A DNA stretch of 61,270 bases, from contig NZ_CAKRAS010000011.1 in the NCBI RefSeq assembly GCF_934295145.1, forward strand, positions 1 to 61,270, read 5' to 3'. The notes under the pieces are model-generated. The model did not search any database, was not told where the DNA came from, and worked only from the letters and a program-made list of their open reading frames with translations. The position numbers were made by a program, and so were the translations under genes. This document shows, piece by piece, positions 59,064-61,270 of this stretch. The stretch is from an uncultured Eubacterium sp. (GTDB taxonomy: Bacteria; Bacillota; Clostridia; Lachnospirales; Lachnospiraceae). Each line of letters opens with the position of its first letter. Position 1 is the first letter of the stretch.

Positions 59064-60590
59064 ATGATTAAGAAAACAATTGACACAGTATTGAATGTTC
59101 GTCCAATTTTTGTAGGTATTCAGCATTTATATTTTTATGAGGGACCATGTCGCTTTGGGGAAGGCGATGAGCTGATGCCGGAATATGATGCCATGATGAA
59201 TCAGGAAATGAATGCCGCATATGTAAATGAAGTAGTAAAACATGAGACGGAAGGCGTTCATATTATGGATCCGATCTATGTAGAGCGTGATGACTGGTTC
59301 AGAAGCCCGGAAGCAATGTACGAGAAAATGGCAGAGGACATTGATAAAGTTGATTTTTATTTGTTCCACTTTGGAATCGGACGTGGTGATATTTATCTCG
59401 AGTTTGCAGAGCGTTATAAAAAACCGGTAGGTGCTGCACCGGGACTGTGCTGTGATGGAATCGGAAATACGGCAGCGGTAAAGAACAGAGGACTTGAAGC
59501 GTATGCATTTATGTCATGGGATGAGTTTGATACATGGATGAGAGTTCTGCGTGTTCGTAAATGTCTGAAAAACACCCGTGTCCTTCTGGCAGTAAGATGG
59601 GATTCCAACCGTTCTTACAGTTCTTATGATAACTTTATTAATCAGAGTGATGTAACGAATAAATGGGGCATTCAGTTCCGTCATGTAAATGTTCATGAAC
59701 TGTTGGATCAGACACATCCGGTAGATCCGACCACAAACCCGTCCACGCCGGGCAGGAAAGCATTGAATATCAACGACGAAGATATGAAGGAAATCGAGAA
59801 GATCACAGACGAACTGATTGCAAATGCAGAAGCCTGTACGATGGAGCCGGATATGGTTAAAAAGACGATTCAGGCATACTATACGGTACAGAAACTGCTG
59901 GATGCGTATGACTGTAATGCATTTACGGCACCATGTCCTGATCTGTGCTCTACGCGCAGATTCTCAGAAGAAAAATTCACATTATGTATGACACATTCCC
60001 TGAATGATGAAAATGGTATTTCTTCAGCCTGTGAATATGATATCAATTCCGTGATCGGAAAAGTTATTATGACAAATCTTTCCGGAAAAGCACCATATAT
60101 GGGAAATACAAATGCGATTGTTTTTGATAAAGAAGGTCATATGATTCCATTCCACAAGTTCAATGACAATACCATTGAAGATATTGCAGATAAGACAAAC
60201 CTTTATATGACATTCCACTCTACACCGAACAGAAATCTGAAAGGTCTGAAAGCAGAGAAAGAGAGATATCGTCTGGCACCGTTTGCATACAGCGGATTTG
60301 GTGCAACCATCCGTTATGATTTTGCTCAGGATATCGGACAGGTGATCACTATGATCCGTATTTCGCCGGATGCGACGAAGATTTTTATTGCAAAGGGAAC
60401 TATCGCAGGCGGAGCTGGATATGAGATGAAGAATTGTGATCAGGGTGTATTTTTCAATGTAGCTGATAAGGTAGATTTCTATCACAAGCAGCAGTATTTC
60501 GGAAACCACACGGTACTTGCATATGGTGATTATGTGGAAGAACTGAAGATGCTTGCAGAAGCACTTGGCATTGAAGCAGTTATTGCATAA
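59064..60590 (+). CDS. L-fucose isomerase-like protein
   Basis: 508 residues with the overall pattern of L-fucose/L-arabinose isomerase-fold proteins: an N-terminal Rossmann-like part (VDFYLFHFGIGRGD), a central part with CNAFTAPCPDLCSTRRF and CEYDINSVIGKVIMTNLSGKAPYMGNTN, and a C-terminal domain with TFHSTPNRNLKG. The Glu and Asp in CEYDIN are plausible metal ligands. Substrate unknown; it may act on a C6 or C5 sugar. AAAAGGAG site upstream. Confidence 0.78.
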   Translation: MIKKTIDTVLNVRPIFVGIQHLYFYEGPCRFGEGDELMPEYDAMMNQEMNAAYVNEVVKHETEGVHIMDPIYVERDDWFRSPEAMYEKMAEDIDKVDFYLFHFGIGRGDIYLEFAERYKKPVGAAPGLCCDGIGNTAAVKNRGLEAYAFMSWDEFDTWMRVLRVRKCLKNTRVLLAVRWDSNRSYSSYDNFINQSDVTNKWGIQFRHVNVHELLDQTHPVDPTTNPSTPGRKALNINDEDMKEIEKITDELIANAEACTMEPDMVKKTIQAYYTVQKLLDAYDCNAFTAPCPDLCSTRRFSEEKFTLCMTHSLNDENGISSACEYDINSVIGKVIMTNLSGKAPYMGNTNAIVFDKEGHMIPFHKFNDNTIEDIADKTNLYMTFHSTPNRNLKGLKAEKERYRLAPFAYSGFGATIRYDFAQDIGQVITMIRISPDATKIFIAKGTIAGGAGYEMKNCDQGVFFNVADKVDFYHKQQYFGNHTVLAYGDYVEELKMLAEALGIEAVIA

Positions 60591-60608
60591 AAGTAGAAGG
60601 AGACAAGC

Positions 60609-61031
60609 TTGGATTTTTCACAGATAAAGAATCATCTGATCAGTCACAGAGAACATGCACAGCACCAGATAGATTATATCAAAGCACATCCTCGTATGGA
60701 GGAAGACGAATTACATACCTATATTTATGATTATGTCCTGTATAAATATAATCTGTTTGGTGAAGTGTCGGATGTTTATGTATTGGACGATCTGGCAGAA
60801 CTGAGTGTTGCAAAAGCAATCAAACTCAGTAAGGAACAGGCCATAGCCTATGATAACAAGGCATCCTGTGATGGTGCCACTTCAGCAATGAATAAAAAAG
60901 TATTACTGCTGATGGCAATCCAGAAAGAATTGAATATTAAATTTCCACTGGATGAGGTCGTTCAGATCAAGGATACAAAAAAACTCACCTCTGTCGTATA
61001 TCGCCAGCTGAATGGGGAAATGGCTGACTGA
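60609..61031 (+). CDS. Small unknown protein, possibly ACP-like
   Basis: 140 residues starting TTG after AAGGAG. Helical throughout; the C-terminal half (MNKKVLLLMAIQKELNIKFPLDEVVQIKDTKKLTSVVY) loosely resembles an acyl-carrier fold, but no DSL-type serine is evident. It is 18 bases after the isomerase-like gene and about 80 before the symporter. Not recognised. Confidence 0.6.
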   Translation: MDFSQIKNHLISHREHAQHQIDYIKAHPRMEEDELHTYIYDYVLYKYNLFGEVSDVYVLDDLAELSVAKAIKLSKEQAIAYDNKASCDGATSAMNKKVLLLMAIQKELNIKFPLDEVVQIKDTKKLTSVVYRQLNGEMAD

Positions 61032-61110
61032 TCGGGATAGAAAAAGAAACTTGAAATGATGTATCATTGTATCGGACAGTACAATGGAAGAAAGACAGGA
61101 GGAATTGGTT

Positions 61111-61270
61111 ATGAATTGGGGTGTACTGATTGCAGTACTGATTTATGAAGTGGTATCCATCGTTGGTATCGGTGCCTTTATGGCATACAAAACTAAGAAA
61201 AACGGCGGTGCAGAAAGCGGAAGCTTTGCATTTGCCGGCGGCGGCCTCCCGGCTTCTCTGGTAGGTATCA
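61111..61270 (+). CDS. Sodium:solute symporter, 5' part (cut by window end)
   Basis: 53 codons from ATG 61111 (ACAGGAGG upstream) run off the window. MNWGVLIAVLIYEVVSIVGIGAF then KTKKN and FAFAGGGLPASLVGI match the first segment and the start of the second in SSS-family transporters. It probably imports the substrate of the isomerase-like protein. Confidence 0.8.
   Translation, partial: MNWGVLIAVLIYEVVSIVGIGAFMAYKTKKNGGAESGSFAFAGGGLPASLVGI

Overview
The window reads as chromosome of an anaerobic, spore-forming Firmicute, most likely a gut Lachnospiraceae. The support is the strong AGGAGG-type ribosome sites, sigma-A-like promoters, a GerA-type germinant receptor operon, SpoIIR, a SleC-like cortex-lytic protein, an IspE/MEP pathway gene, an OYE-type enoate reductase and many Fe-S/Mo redox proteins. 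I cannot name the genus from sequence alone. No tRNA, rRNA, CRISPR array, transposase or phage gene was seen.

Region 1 (1-3110) holds clpB with its promoter, a degenerate CIRCE-like operator and a terminator. Region 2 (3500-25259) is the most interesting part: a compact purine/urate-type catabolic island. A minus-strand operon (DauR-like regulator, ygeX, ygeY, ygeW, arcC) faces plus-strand genes (ssnA, ygfK, hyuA, ridA, then a TetR regulator, an NCS2 permease, a fused Fe-S/Mo xanthine dehydrogenase-like protein, a four-cluster ferredoxin and two near-duplicate NCS2 permeases), followed by an EF2568-type cysteine desulfurase. Together they suggest import of a purine, molybdenum-dependent redox steps, ring opening by two amidohydrolases and an M20 hydrolase, phosphorolytic carbamoyl transfer giving carbamoyl phosphate and ATP (YgeW + ArcC), and cleavage of 2,3-diaminopropionate to pyruvate and ammonia (YgeX), with RidA clearing the 2-aminoacrylate intermediate. 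The set matches the E. coli ygeW-to-uacT locus and the anaerobic urate-degrading clusters reported in gut bacteria, but it has no FAD subunit gene for the dehydrogenase and has three permeases.

Region 3 (25568-33741) is mixed metabolism and regulation: rarA, an aspartate-type aminotransferase, an FlK-like thioesterase, a TetR regulator divergent from an enoate-reductase-type flavoenzyme, ispE and a GntR/FCD regulator. Region 4 (33881-38409) is sporulation and germination: gerKA-gerKB-gerKC-type genes and spoIIR. Region 5 (38504-50850) is mostly housekeeping: DUF1934, murI, a secreted trigger-factor-like PPIase, asnS, truA, recJ, a DUF1002 protein, a methyltransferase, hslO and nadE. Region 6 (50791-58666) has a hypothetical gene, a SPOR-domain amidase without signal peptide, fabH behind a FabT-like operator, the SleC-like gene, mtnA, an Mrp/NBP35 ATPase and a PAP2 phosphatase. 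Region 7 (59064-end) begins an operon with an L-fucose-isomerase-like protein, a small unknown protein and a sodium:solute symporter cut by the window end.

The intergenic DNA is unusually rich in structure. A recurring two-tier hairpin, often capped by a GCTTGC (CUUG tetraloop) apex, lies 3' of several genes in the sense orientation, and paired copies show compensatory base changes. There are also two 57-nt direct repeats, modular palindromic repeats in short and long forms, and a 209-bp MITE-like long hairpin upstream of the SleC-like gene.
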